Shown here: positions 46,093 to 54,919 of the stretch, one piece after another
How positions within the stretch are numbered: position 1 is the first letter of the stretch
How the letters are laid out: each line of letters begins with the position of its first letter
Assembly: GCA_963829705.1 (NCBI GenBank)
Contig: CAWHJN010000004.1
Location: 254,701 to 318,700, forward strand
Source of the DNA: CAWHJN01 sp963829705
GTDB lineage: Bacteria > Bacteroidota > Rhodothermia > Rhodothermales > BA12
Direction of reading: 5' to 3'
DNA length: 64,000 bases
The notes under the pieces: model-generated
What the model was told of the DNA's origin: nothing
The model's input: only the letters and a program-made list of their open reading frames with translations
Database searches by the model: none
Translations under genes and position numbers: made by a program

Positions 46093-46542
46093 TCAGGCGC
46101 TTTCAGCCGAGGCTTCGTGCCTGTCGCCACGGCTCGCGTCGTCGGTAGCGTCTGGTGCGGTATCCGGCGCGCTGTCGGTTTGTGCTTCCGAGGCTTCATG
46201 GGCAGCAGATGCTTCCTGGCCGTTCGTTTTCGCTGGCTTCGCCGGCACTTTCCCCGCCGCGATCTTCTGGAGGAAGGTGCGCTCCGCATCGCGCATCGCC
46301 ACGACGCGGGCGATCTCGTCGGCGTCGATGGACGTCTCGGTCATCTCGTTGATGAGGTGCGTGAAGAGCTGGGCCTTCTGCTCCACCTGCACCCACTCGG
46401 GCCGCACGCCTTCGATGACGTTGACGAGGATGCGGAGGTACGGGTAGCGCGCCTCGGGCGTGTCGAGCGTGCTCACGACCTGGGCAAAGAGCTGCGCGTT
46501 GCGCCCGATCTGGCGGTTGAGCATTTTTTCGTTGTACGGCAT
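46093..46542 (-). CDS. DUF4290 family protein
   Basis: A 149-residue soluble protein. The N-terminal 90 residues match DUF4290, a family confined to Bacteroidota relatives (MPYNEKMLNRQIGRNAQLFA, RYPYLRILVNVIEGVRPEWV). The C-terminal 50 residues are low-complexity and acidic (Ala/Asp/Glu/Ser). ATG 46542 is chosen because homology starts at once. Function unknown. It is convergent with the preceding membrane-protein gene (13 bp). Confidence 0.8.
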   Translation of the reverse strand: MPYNEKMLNRQIGRNAQLFAQVVSTLDTPEARYPYLRILVNVIEGVRPEWVQVEQKAQLFTHLINEMTETSIDADEIARVVAMRDAERTFLQKIAAGKVPAKPAKTNGQEASAAHEASEAQTDSAPDTAPDATDDASRGDRHEASAESA

Positions 46543-46830
46543 GGCGCGGGGCAGAAGTCGAGTGGAGGAAGGGAGCCGCGTGGGGCAACGGGCAAGGTAG
46601 GCGGCAGGCTCCCGCGCGTGCAACGCTGCCGTGTGCGGCTTTCGTGGAAGCGGCAGGCCGCGCCGCCCCTTGCCGCCGAACCTGCTCCCGCCCGCCCGCG
46701 TTGGCGAAGCCGTTTGTTCGTGTTTTGCCCACCCCGGCCCGTGCCCGCTTCCGCTGCCTCCAACGCTCCGCGCCCGACGCTCTACCGCCTCGAACGCCTC
46801 TCGCCTGTGCCGCCCTACCACCGGCGGGCG

Positions 46831-47034
46831 ATGCGTACCCGCACCTTCGAGCGCGGCGACCTCGTCTTCTACGGCCCCATGCCGCGCTACTACGGCATCG
46901 GTGAAGTTCGCCGCGTGGACGGCCCGTACGTGACGGTGGATTTTCGTGGCACCGGCACGTGCGCCATCCACCAGGACATGTTCGAGACGCAGTACCTCAT
47001 CCCGCTCTCGCCCGCCGAGTTGCAGATGATCTGA
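46831..47034 (+). CDS. Small KOW/SH3-like hypothetical protein
   Basis: A 67-residue basic protein from ATG 46831: FERGDLVFYGPMPRYYGIGE, VRRVDGPYVTVDFRGTGTCA, and FETQYLIPLSPAELQMI. It looks like one small SH3-like barrel. The 288 bp before it hold no recognised gene (an in-frame GTG at 46741 would extend it with an Ala/Pro/Arg-rich lead). No function assigned. Confidence 0.55.
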   Translation: MRTRTFERGDLVFYGPMPRYYGIGEVRRVDGPYVTVDFRGTGTCAIHQDMFETQYLIPLSPAELQMI

Positions 47035-47043
47035 GCGGCGGCG

Positions 47044-47319
47044 TCAGGGGCTTTCTTTCCGGTACGCGGCCACGAAGTAGTCGTAGGCGTCGAGGTCGAT
47101 GGGGTGCGCGACGGCCTGCTGCAGGCGCGGTACCTCGGGCGGCTCGACTTCGTAGACGAGGTACATGTCCGGGTCATCGTCCTCGTCGGGTGAGAACAGC
47201 GTTTTGAGTTCGTACAGGTCGATGCCGCTGAGGACTTCTTCGCCCACGAGCGCCTCGCCGGGGTCTTTCTCGTACCATTCGAGCACGCGCTCGACGGCGG
47301 TTTCGTCTGTGGTTTCCAT
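47044..47319 (-). CDS. Small acidic hypothetical protein
   Basis: A 91-residue acidic soluble protein: ETTDETAVERVLEWYEKDP, VGEEVLSGIDLYELKTLFSP, EVPRLQQAVAHPIDLDAYDY. No family recognised; composition and length suggest a small helical protein. It is convergent with the SH3-like gene (9 bp) and divergent from the ABC ATPase gene. Confidence 0.6.
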   Translation of the reverse strand: METTDETAVERVLEWYEKDPGEALVGEEVLSGIDLYELKTLFSPDEDDDPDMYLVYEVEPPEVPRLQQAVAHPIDLDAYDYFVAAYRKESP

Positions 47320-47452
47320 GTGTACACAAGGTTAAACGGGCGCGAAGCGGCTAACGCTCCGGCGAGTGAATCTACGCCACGTTGCCAGCCTCGTATCTTC
47401 CGCCATCCCTTTTCGTAGGGGTGCGCCGTCGTTCTCACCTGCCGTTTTCCCC

Positions 47453-48403
47453 ATGCTCCCTCTCACGGTCGATCACGCCGTCAAGCGCTATGGCGACTTC
47501 ACCGCCGTCGATGGCGTCTCGTTCACCGCGCAGCCGGGGCGCATCCTCGGCGTGCTCGGGCCCAACGGCGCGGGCAAAACGTCGACCATCCGCATGATCG
47601 CGCACATCACACTGCCCGACGGCGGCGCGATCCGCTACGGCGACAAAGAGGTGGGGCCGTGGTCGCAGCGCCGGATGGGGTACCTGCCCGAAGAACGCGG
47701 GCTGTACAAGAAGCTGAAAGTCGGCGAGCAACTCACGTACTTCGCCGAGCTGCGCGGCATGAGCCACGCGGATGCGAAAACGCGCATCACCTACTGGCTC
47801 GACCGGCTGGGCGCGGCGGACTGGGGTAAGAAAAAGACCGAGGAGTTGTCCAAGGGGATGCAGCAGAAGGTGCAGTTTATCGCCACGCTCGTCCACGATC
47901 CCGACCTGATCATCCTCGACGAGCCGTTCTCGGGCCTCGATCCCATCAACTCGGATCTGCTCAAGGACGTGGTGCTCGAACTGCGCGAGGCAGGCAAGAC
48001 GGTGCTCTTCGCCTCGCACCGCATGGAACAGGTCGAGAAGCTGTGCGACGACATCTGTTTGTTCGCCAAAGGACGGATCGTGCTGCAGGGGCCGCTGCGC
48101 GAGGTGAAGCAGCGCTACGGGCGCGGCACGGTGCAACTCGACTTCGACGGCGACGCCTCGTTTCTCGACGCACTCGTGGCCGAGGGGGCCGTCCGCCTCT
48201 CCGACCGCTCGCACACGCACGCCGAGGCGCACCTGCTCAATGGCACGCCGCCGCGCCGCGTCCTCGACGCCGCGCTCGGCAGCGTGGACGAACTCTACCG
48301 CTTCGAGGTCACCGAACTGCCGCTCAACGAGATCTTCGTCCGCGCCGTCGGCGAAAGCGAGATGGGTGAACGTCGGATGTCGGAAGTGGAAAGTCGGAGG
48401 TAA
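47453..48403 (+). CDS. ABC-2 type transporter ATP-binding protein
   Basis: A 316-residue ATPase. Walker A GVLGPNGAGKTSTIRMIAH, Q-loop RRMGYLPEERGLYKKLKVGE, signature TEELSKGMQQKVQFIATLVH, Walker B DLIILDEPFSGLDPINSDLL and a His switch in VLFASHRMEQVEKL. A DUF4162-like C-terminal extension follows. The last 12 residues (GERRMSEVESRR) are encoded by one of the purine-rich intergenic repeat tracts (48366-48400), as if the repeat had been captured into the frame. Its permease partner follows 98 bp later. EcsA/NatA-like exporters move ions, lipids or peptides; substrate unknown. Confidence 0.93.
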   Translation: MLPLTVDHAVKRYGDFTAVDGVSFTAQPGRILGVLGPNGAGKTSTIRMIAHITLPDGGAIRYGDKEVGPWSQRRMGYLPEERGLYKKLKVGEQLTYFAELRGMSHADAKTRITYWLDRLGAADWGKKKTEELSKGMQQKVQFIATLVHDPDLIILDEPFSGLDPINSDLLKDVVLELREAGKTVLFASHRMEQVEKLCDDICLFAKGRIVLQGPLREVKQRYGRGTVQLDFDGDASFLDALVAEGAVRLSDRSHTHAEAHLLNGTPPRRVLDAALGSVDELYRFEVTELPLNEIFVRAVGESEMGERRMSEVESRR

Positions 48404-48442
48404 GAACCGGCCTGTTTGTTTTGATCCGCTGACTTCCCCGCC

Positions 48443-48466
48443 GGGCGTGCTTCGGCACGCTCCTAC
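48443..48466. repeat. REP-like palindrome ending in CTAC
   Basis: GGGCGTGC (48443-48450), TTCG loop, GCACGCTC (48455-48462), then CTAC. On the minus strand it begins GTAGGAGCG. Pyrimidine-rich tracts (CCTCCGAACTCCGCAACC) follow up to the permease ATG. Confidence 0.7.
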
Positions 48467-48501
48467 GCCGCCCCTCCGAACTCCGCAACCTGAAATCCGA
48501 A

Positions 48502-49809
48502 ATGCCCGACAATCCCGCGCTGCGTAACATCTGGATCGTGCTCCGCAGCGAGTTTCTGCGGCGCGTCCGCACGAAGGCGTTCATCCTGACGACGCTGCTC
48601 GTGCCGTTCGGCTTCCTCGCGCTCACGGGCGCGGGCGTGGCCATCGCCGTCTTGAACGACTCCCCCGGCGTGGATCGCGTGGCGGTGATCGACGAGACGG
48701 GCGTGCTGACCGAGCGGCTGACGCTGCCCGACAGCGCCGAGGTGGTGCCCGTCGCCATCACGCCGGATTCGCTGCGCGCCGCCGTCCGCGCCGAAGTGTT
48801 CGATGCGGGCCTCGTCCTGCCGGCTTCGCTGCTCGACGGCGAGGGCAGCGCCGAGTACATCAACCGATCCGGCGGCGGAATGCTGTTCCGCGAGACGCTG
48901 CAAAGCCGCATCACGACCGCCGTGCAAGACGCCCGCCTCGACAGGCTGGGCACGTCGGACGACGTGCGGCAGGTGTTCGACAACCGCGTGCGCCTCCAAA
49001 GCGTCAAGGTCACCGACGAAGGCACGGAAGACGAAGGCAGCATCGTCGCGGGCACGGCGCTGGGCTTCGTGATGGCGTTTCTCATCTACCTCGCCGTGCT
49101 CATCTACGGGCAGTTCGTGATGCAGAGCGTGCTGGAGGAAAAGACGAACCGCGTGGTCGAGGTGATGGTGTCGAGCGTGCGCCCGTTCCACCTGCTCATG
49201 GGCAAGGTGCTGGGCATGGGCCTCGTGGGGCTGACGCAGGTGCTCGTGTGGGCCGCGCTGTTCGTCGGCATCGGGGCCATCGCGGGGCCCATCGTGGCCC
49301 TGCTGACGCAGCCCGCGATGCCGAGCGCTGCCGAGATGTCGCAGGCCACGGACATCGTCGGGCAACTGAGCACCTTCCTGCCCGACAACCTCGGCTGGCT
49401 GATGCTGGCGTTCCTGGTGTTTTTCGCGGGCGGCTACCTGCTCTATTCGAGCCTGTTCGCCGCCGCGGGCAGCGCCATCGAGCAGATGCAGGACGCGCAG
49501 AGCTTCACGCTGCCGCTGGTGCTGCCGCTCATCCTCGCCATCTTCTGCCTGCAACCGGTGATGGAAAACCCGGACAGCACGCTCTCCGTCGTGCTCTCGC
49601 TCGTCCCGTTCTTCTCGCCCATCCTGATGATGGTGCGGATGGGCGCGACCGACGTGCCCTTCTGGCAAACCGCGCTGGCGATGCTGCTGCTCTTCGGCGC
49701 GTTCCTCGGGGCGATGTGGGTGAGCGCCCGCATCTACCGCATTGGCATCCTCTCGTACGGTAAGAAGCCGAGCTTCCGCGACCTCGCCCGCTGGGTGCGG
49801 TATTCGTGA
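48502..49809 (+). CDS. ABC-2 type transporter permease, NatB-like
   Basis: A 435-residue permease with one N-terminal helix (AFILTTLLVPFGFLALTGAG), a large extracytoplasmic domain (residues 50-190) and five to six C-terminal helices (FVMAFLIYLAVLIYGQFVMQ; VLVWAALFVGIGAIAGPIV; LMLAFLVFFAGGYLLYSSLF). The motif SVLEEKTNRVVEVMVSSVRP is the cytoplasmic gate region of the NatB/YhaP group. It pairs with the ATPase gene upstream. Confidence 0.92.
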   Translation: MPDNPALRNIWIVLRSEFLRRVRTKAFILTTLLVPFGFLALTGAGVAIAVLNDSPGVDRVAVIDETGVLTERLTLPDSAEVVPVAITPDSLRAAVRAEVFDAGLVLPASLLDGEGSAEYINRSGGGMLFRETLQSRITTAVQDARLDRLGTSDDVRQVFDNRVRLQSVKVTDEGTEDEGSIVAGTALGFVMAFLIYLAVLIYGQFVMQSVLEEKTNRVVEVMVSSVRPFHLLMGKVLGMGLVGLTQVLVWAALFVGIGAIAGPIVALLTQPAMPSAAEMSQATDIVGQLSTFLPDNLGWLMLAFLVFFAGGYLLYSSLFAAAGSAIEQMQDAQSFTLPLVLPLILAIFCLQPVMENPDSTLSVVLSLVPFFSPILMMVRMGATDVPFWQTALAMLLLFGAFLGAMWVSARIYRIGILSYGKKPSFRDLARWVRYS

Positions 49810-49885
49810 TGTCGGATTTCGGAATCCGGAATGCGGATTTCGGAAGTGTGGACGTAAAGGCACGCCGTGGTGCGCCTTGCGCGGA
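49810..49885 (+). repeat. Purine-rich post-stop repeat followed by a degenerate REP-like stem
   Basis: Directly after the permease stop lies TCGGATTTCGGAATCCGG and a near copy GCGGATTTCGGAAG, the complement of the TTCCGAAATCCG tracts before starts. AAGGCACGC/GCGCCTT (49857-49878) then forms a weak palindrome. The rest of the 261-bp gap to 50071 shows no gene. Confidence 0.5.
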
Positions 49886-50070
49886 TAGTCAGTGGGGCCA
49901 GATGTGATTGCGCGTGGCGATGTCGCGTGCGGAGCACCAGCGTCGTGCTGAGGCCGCACGATGTCGCAAACAGGTGAGTGGATGTCGCACGCGGCTGTGG
50001 CGCGACGGCGTACGCTTGGGGTGCACCGGGCAGGATGCCGGGTCGCCTCTCCGATTCATCGTTTACAGCC

Positions 50071-50595
50071 ATGAAACCACCTGTGTGCCTCCTGCTCACG
50101 CTCTGCGCGCTGAGCGCCTGCACGACGACGTATTCCACCCAGCCCGGCACCCCCCACGCCTACCGCCTCGGCAGGCTGGGAGAGAAAAGGGCGGCGACGA
50201 TCACCCTTTCCTCCGGCGAGCGCCTGCGTGCCGAGCACGCGCGCGTCGAAGGCGACACGCTGCGGTGGTACGACGCCTCCGCCGCGTCCAGCCAGGCCGC
50301 GCCGCTGCACGACGTGCGCGAGGTGCGTTTTCTCCGGCGTGGGCGCGGTGCCGGACAGGGGCTGAGGTACGGCGTTGCAGCGGGGGCCGCGGTGGGCGCG
50401 GTCTATGGGGCGGCTACGTTCGAGGGAGCAAACTCCTGCGGATGGGAGATCTGTACCTGGCAGGCCCGTGCTTTCGGGTACGGCGTCGTAGGAGCGTTCA
50501 ACGGCTTGGTGTACGGACCGCTGGCCGGCTTTATCGTCGGTGCGCGGGACAGGTTTGTGTTCACCCCGGCGGCGCTTTCCGCGCCTGCACGCTGA
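50071..50595 (+). CDS. Lipoprotein with glycine-zipper helices, unknown function
   Basis: A 174-residue lipoprotein (lipobox ALSAC, Cys16). The middle is a small beta domain (RAATITLSSGERLRAEHARV, APLHDVREVRFLRRGR). Two glycine-rich hydrophobic segments follow (GLRYGVAAGAAVGAVYGAAT; GYGVVGAFNGLVYGPLAGFI) like glycine-zipper membrane hairpins. No family assigned. It precedes an outer-membrane-type gene by 58 bp. Confidence 0.75.
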   Translation: MKPPVCLLLTLCALSACTTTYSTQPGTPHAYRLGRLGEKRAATITLSSGERLRAEHARVEGDTLRWYDASAASSQAAPLHDVREVRFLRRGRGAGQGLRYGVAAGAAVGAVYGAATFEGANSCGWEICTWQARAFGYGVVGAFNGLVYGPLAGFIVGARDRFVFTPAALSAPAR

Positions 50596-50653
50596 CGGGT
50601 GCGCGTTTTTCCACTTGGCCCCTGCCTTCTCAGTTGCAAACCACTCTATTCAA

Positions 50654-51511
50654 ATGCGTACGCTCTTTTTCTTTCTGCTCATCCTCGCCCCGCTTGCTGC
50701 GGCGGCCCAGCAAACTCCTGCCGACGAAACCCTCGGCCAGCGCTACCGCGTCGTCCTCGTCGATGGGACGCTCGTGGGGGGCACACTCGTCGCCGCCACG
50801 GCTACCGACATCACGCTCGAAAGCGCGGCGGGCGTCCGCACGACGATTCCGCGCATTCAGATCCGTTCGATGGTGCTCGTCACGGGCGCCTTCAGCCGTA
50901 CCGACCCCAACGCTACGCGACTGCTGCTTTTCCCCACGGCGCGCTCGCTCAAAGCGGGGGCGGGACGCTTCGGCACCTACACCGTTTTCCCGACCGTCGC
51001 CGTGGGCGTGACGAACAACGTTGACGTGTCCTTTGGCAGTTCGCTGCCCGTAGAGGGCTACCTAATCACCAACCTCAACCTGAAGGTGACGCCCGTGCGT
51101 ACGGAGAAGCTGAACATCGCGGTGGGTGGCAGCGCGCTCGTGCCCATCGGCGAAGGGACAGACGGCGTCGGCGGCACGTTCTACGGCGTCGTCACCGTCG
51201 GCACGTCCGAGCAGGCGTTTACCGTCGGCGGGGTGGGCGTGTACGCGACCAACTTCGAGGATGCTGAGGTAGGCGACGGCGGCGCGCTCGTGCTGGGCTT
51301 CGAGAAGCAACTCTCGAACAACGTCAAGTTTCTGACAGAAAACTACCTCGGCTTCTCAAGCGAGGTCACCGGCGCGTTGCTGTCAGCGGGTGTCCGCTTT
51401 TTCGGCGACAACCTCTCCGCCGACATCGCACCCGTGCTGGCCATCGGCGAGGGCGAGGTGACGTTCGTCCCCATCCCGTACTTCACCTTCTCGTACGCTT
51501 TCGGGCAGTGA
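50654..51511 (+). CDS. Secreted beta-barrel-like protein, unknown function
   Basis: A 285-residue exported protein. Signal peptide LFFFLLILAPLAAAAQQ; an N-terminal SH3/LSm-like part (YRVVLVDGTLVGGTLVAATA, IPRIQIRSMVLV) similar to the preceding lipoprotein, then alternating hydrophobic strands (FGTYTVFPTVAVGVTNNVDV to FVPIPYFTFSYAFGQ), as in small outer-membrane barrels. No family assigned. The shared domain suggests the two neighbouring genes work together. Confidence 0.75.
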   Translation: MRTLFFFLLILAPLAAAAQQTPADETLGQRYRVVLVDGTLVGGTLVAATATDITLESAAGVRTTIPRIQIRSMVLVTGAFSRTDPNATRLLLFPTARSLKAGAGRFGTYTVFPTVAVGVTNNVDVSFGSSLPVEGYLITNLNLKVTPVRTEKLNIAVGGSALVPIGEGTDGVGGTFYGVVTVGTSEQAFTVGGVGVYATNFEDAEVGDGGALVLGFEKQLSNNVKFLTENYLGFSSEVTGALLSAGVRFFGDNLSADIAPVLAIGEGEVTFVPIPYFTFSYAFGQ

Positions 51512-51539
51512 TGGGAGCGCGAACCGGGGAAAGCCCATC

Positions 51540-51567
51540 GTAGGGGCGTAGCGTGCTGCACCCTTAC
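51540..51567. repeat. Degenerate REP-like palindrome starting GTAGGGG
   Basis: GTAGGGGCGTAGC faces GTGCTGCACCCTTAC with several mismatches. It lies in the gap before the metalloprotease fusion gene. Confidence 0.5.
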
Positions 51568-51652
51568 GCGTTTGTACGGGTTGCCCGAGGCCGCGCGTTC
51601 GTACTATCGACGGGTGCTGTTCCGTTGTGCCGGTACCTATTTCCGCCCCGCC

Positions 51653-54600
51653 GTGCCTGTTCGTTTTCTCGGTTTGCTGATCGCGCTCGGCCTGCTCGCG
51701 CCGCAGGCCGGGGCGCAGTATTTCCGCTACGGGAAGAACAAAGTCCAGTACGAGAAAGAGGACTGGTCGATGGTGCAGTCGGAGCACTTCGACGTCTACT
51801 ACGCGCCCGGCGGGTACTACCTCGCCGACTTCGCGGCGAAGGCATGCGAGGAGGCCTACACGTCGCTCGCCCGGCTCTTCCAGCACGAGATCGACGGGCG
51901 CGTGCCCATCCTCGTCTACCAGAGCCACAGCGCTTTCGCCGTCACCAACGCCATCGACCTGCCCGACGACGCGACGGGCATCGGCGGCGTGACGGAGTTG
52001 TTCAAGAACCGGGTTGCCGTGCCGTTCACGGGCGATTACCGCGGCTTCCGGCGCGTGCTGCACCACGAACTCGTCCACGCGTTCGTCAACGACTTTTTCT
52101 ACGGCGGCTCCATCCAGAGCGTCATTCGCAACAACATCCGGTTGCAGATCCCCCTGTGGTTCAACGAGGGGCTGGCCGAGTACGCCGCGCTGGGCTGGGA
52201 TACGCAGTCCGACCTTTACGTGCGGGACGCGATCCTGGAGGGCAACCTCGCGCCCATCGAATACCTCGGTGGCTACTTCGCCTACCGGGGCGGGCAGAGC
52301 GTGTTCGACTACCTCGCCGAGCAGTACGGACGCGACAAGATCAGCGATTTGCTGCAAGAGGTGCGCGGCGCGCGGTCGATAGACGCGGCCTTTCGCGTGA
52401 CGACGGGCTTCGGGCTCGAAGAACTCTCGACGCGCTGGCAGGGCGCGCTGCAGGAGGTTTACTTCCCCGAACTCGCCGCCCGCGAGAAGATCGAGGACTT
52501 CGCCCGCCCCCTCGTCACCCGTGCCTCCGGCGGCGCGTACAACGCTGCGCCCGCGATCTCGCCGCAGGGCGACCAGGTGGCCTACGTGGCCGCGCACGGC
52601 GGGCGTTTCAACGTCTACGTCCTCCGCACCAACGACGGCGCGGTACGCAAACTCGTCGACGGGCAGAACAACCCGGACTTCGAGGCACTCCGCATCCTCA
52701 CGCCCGGCCTGACGTGGAGCCCCGACGGCACGCAGATCGCCATCGCCGCGAAGAGCGGAGCCTTCGATGCCATCGCGCTGGTAGAGGTAGAAACGGGCGC
52801 GACACGCCACTACCGCGTGCCGCAGGTGGATCAGGTGCTCGCGCTTGCGTGGAGCCCCGACGGCACGCGCATCGCCTTCTCCGCCAGCCGCCGCGCCCAG
52901 GGCGATCTCTACCTGCTCGACGTGACGACGGGCGCGGTGCGGCCCCTCACCGACGACGTGTTCTCCGACCATGACCCCGCGTGGGCGCCAGGTGGCGCGC
53001 TCCTCTTCCACAGCGACCGCGGCGATTCGCTCAAGGTGAAGGCGCAAACAGCGGCGACGTTCGACATGACAGGCCACGAGTACGGCGCGTACAGCCTCTA
53101 TGAGTTGCGCCCCGGCGAGGCCACCGCCACGCGCCTCACGCGCGCCGACGGTTACGACGACACCGGTGCGCAGATGGGCGCGGACACGACGAAGCTGCTG
53201 TTCCTCTCTGACCGGAACGGTGTCCCCAACCTCTACGAGAAAAACCTGACGACGGGCCAGGAACGCCCCCTCACCGACCTCGTCACGGGCGCGATGCAGG
53301 TGTCACTCTCCGCCGATGGCGACCGCGCCGCCGTGCTGGCGCTCAAGGCAGGCCTGCCGTCGATCTACCTGCTCCAGACGCCCTTCGAGCGCGCCCCCGC
53401 TCCTACGCTCGCGCCCAACGTGTGGGCCGAGCGCCGGGCACCGCAGCCCATGCCACCGCCCACGCTCGTGCTCGCCTCCGCCGCATTGCAGCAGCGCAAC
53501 CCGTTCCTGCGCGACGCCGCCGACGGACACCCCTACGAGCGCCCCTTCCAGCCCGGCTTCACGCTGCCCGACTCGCTCTTCCGCGCCCCGCTCAACCCCG
53601 CCTTTCCCGACTCGGTGTTTCTCGCCAGCGCCGACTCCACCGATTACGGCGGCGTGCGCGTGGACTTCCGAGACTACGTTTTCGGGCCTGCCTTCGACGA
53701 GGCGCAGCGCGAAACGCACGGCTCGGATTACGACCGCGACGAGGCTCGCCGCCGTCCCCGCGACCTGATGGGGGAGGACGGGCGCTACAAGCCGCGCCGC
53801 TATAAGCTCACCTTCTCGCCCGACCTCGTCTACGGCACGGCGGCCTACGACGTGCTCTACGGCGTGCAGGGCGTGACGCAGCTCCTGTTCAGCGACGTGC
53901 TGGGCAACCACCAGTTTTTCGTCGCCACCAACCTGCTCGTCGATCTGCGTAACTCCGATTACGTGCTGGCCTACACCTACCAGCCGGGCCGCCTCGACTG
54001 GCGCGCGCAGGGCTTCCACGTCTCGCGCCTGCTGCCCGCCGACGTGGCCTCGGAGCGCATCTACCGCTACCGGCAGTACGGCGGCGGGCTCGCCGTGTCG
54101 TACCCGTTCGACAAGTTCAGGCGCGTCGATGCCGAGCTGTCCGTCGTGGGCGTGTCACAGGCCAACATCTTCGACCCCTCCGAGGCGCCTGTGGCGCGCA
54201 CGCTCGTCCACCCCGTCGTCACCTTTACGCGCGACGTGACGACGCCGGGCTACCTCTTTCCCACCGACGGATCGCGTGTGGCGCTGAGTCTGTCGGGCAG
54301 TCCCACGTCGCTCGCGGGCGAGCCGTCGCGCTTTTTCACCGCGCTCATCGACGGGCGGATGTACACCTCGCTGGCCGATGGACTGTACACCTTTGCGCTC
54401 CGGGCGTCGGGCGCCGCGTCGGTGGGGCCGTCGCCGCAGCTGTTCTACACCGCGGGCGTGCAGAACTGGCTGAGTCCGCGCTTCGACGACGCCAACCGCT
54501 TTCCCATCGCCGACCTGTCGGATTTCGCCTTCGCCACGCCCGTGCTGCCCTTGCGCGGCTACGACCTCAACGCCGAGAACGGCTCGTACTTCGGCCTCGT

Positions 54601-54919
54601 CAACGCCGAGTGGCGCTTTCCGCTCGTGGCGGCGCTGATCCCCGGGCCGCTGCCGCTCTTTCCGCTCTACAACATCCAGGGGACGGCCTTCGCCGATGCC
54701 GGCGCCCTGTGGGGCGGGCGCAGCACCGACCCGCGCTTCAACCTGACCGCGCGTGGCGACGACGGCAAGCGCCGCCTCGACGACCTCCGCGTGGGGGGCG
54801 GCTTCGGGCTTCGCAGCGTGCTCTTCGGCTTTCCCGCCCGGCTGGATTTCGCCTGGCCCTTCGACGGGCGCGCCTTCGGCAAGCGTCACACCTACCTCTC
54901 CATCGGCCTCGACTTCTGA
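51653..54919 (+). CDS. Peptidase MA-like/PD40 propeller/surface-antigen barrel fusion
   Basis: About 1088 residues from GTG 51653, which gives a signal peptide (RFLGLLIALGLLAPQAGAQ). Residues 35-280 are a zincin: HExxH at 138-142 (RVLHHELVHAFVNDF) and the third ligand region PLWFNEGLAEYAALG (Glu172). Residues 300-620 hold TolB-like PD40 repeats (PAISPQGDQVAYVA, LTWSPDGTQIAIAA, LAWSPDGTRIAFSA, LLFLSDRNGVPNLYE). From about 780 a BamA/surface-antigen-type beta-barrel follows (RFPIADLSDFAFATPVLPLR), ending YLSIGLDF with terminal Phe. It is thus an outer-membrane protein with a propeller and a peptidase domain. Substrate unknown. An in-frame TTG at 51572 is the other possible start. Confidence 0.85.
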   Translation: MPVRFLGLLIALGLLAPQAGAQYFRYGKNKVQYEKEDWSMVQSEHFDVYYAPGGYYLADFAAKACEEAYTSLARLFQHEIDGRVPILVYQSHSAFAVTNAIDLPDDATGIGGVTELFKNRVAVPFTGDYRGFRRVLHHELVHAFVNDFFYGGSIQSVIRNNIRLQIPLWFNEGLAEYAALGWDTQSDLYVRDAILEGNLAPIEYLGGYFAYRGGQSVFDYLAEQYGRDKISDLLQEVRGARSIDAAFRVTTGFGLEELSTRWQGALQEVYFPELAAREKIEDFARPLVTRASGGAYNAAPAISPQGDQVAYVAAHGGRFNVYVLRTNDGAVRKLVDGQNNPDFEALRILTPGLTWSPDGTQIAIAAKSGAFDAIALVEVETGATRHYRVPQVDQVLALAWSPDGTRIAFSASRRAQGDLYLLDVTTGAVRPLTDDVFSDHDPAWAPGGALLFHSDRGDSLKVKAQTAATFDMTGHEYGAYSLYELRPGEATATRLTRADGYDDTGAQMGADTTKLLFLSDRNGVPNLYEKNLTTGQERPLTDLVTGAMQVSLSADGDRAAVLALKAGLPSIYLLQTPFERAPAPTLAPNVWAERRAPQPMPPPTLVLASAALQQRNPFLRDAADGHPYERPFQPGFTLPDSLFRAPLNPAFPDSVFLASADSTDYGGVRVDFRDYVFGPAFDEAQRETHGSDYDRDEARRRPRDLMGEDGRYKPRRYKLTFSPDLVYGTAAYDVLYGVQGVTQLLFSDVLGNHQFFVATNLLVDLRNSDYVLAYTYQPGRLDWRAQGFHVSRLLPADVASERIYRYRQYGGGLAVSYPFDKFRRVDAELSVVGVSQANIFDPSEAPVARTLVHPVVTFTRDVTTPGYLFPTDGSRVALSLSGSPTSLAGEPSRFFTALIDGRMYTSLADGLYTFALRASGAASVGPSPQLFYTAGVQNWLSPRFDDANRFPIADLSDFAFATPVLPLRGYDLNAENGSYFGLVNAEWRFPLVAALIPGPLPLFPLYNIQGTAFADAGALWGGRSTDPRFNLTARGDDGKRRLDDLRVGGGFGLRSVLFGFPARLDFAWPFDGRAFGKRHTYLSIGLDF

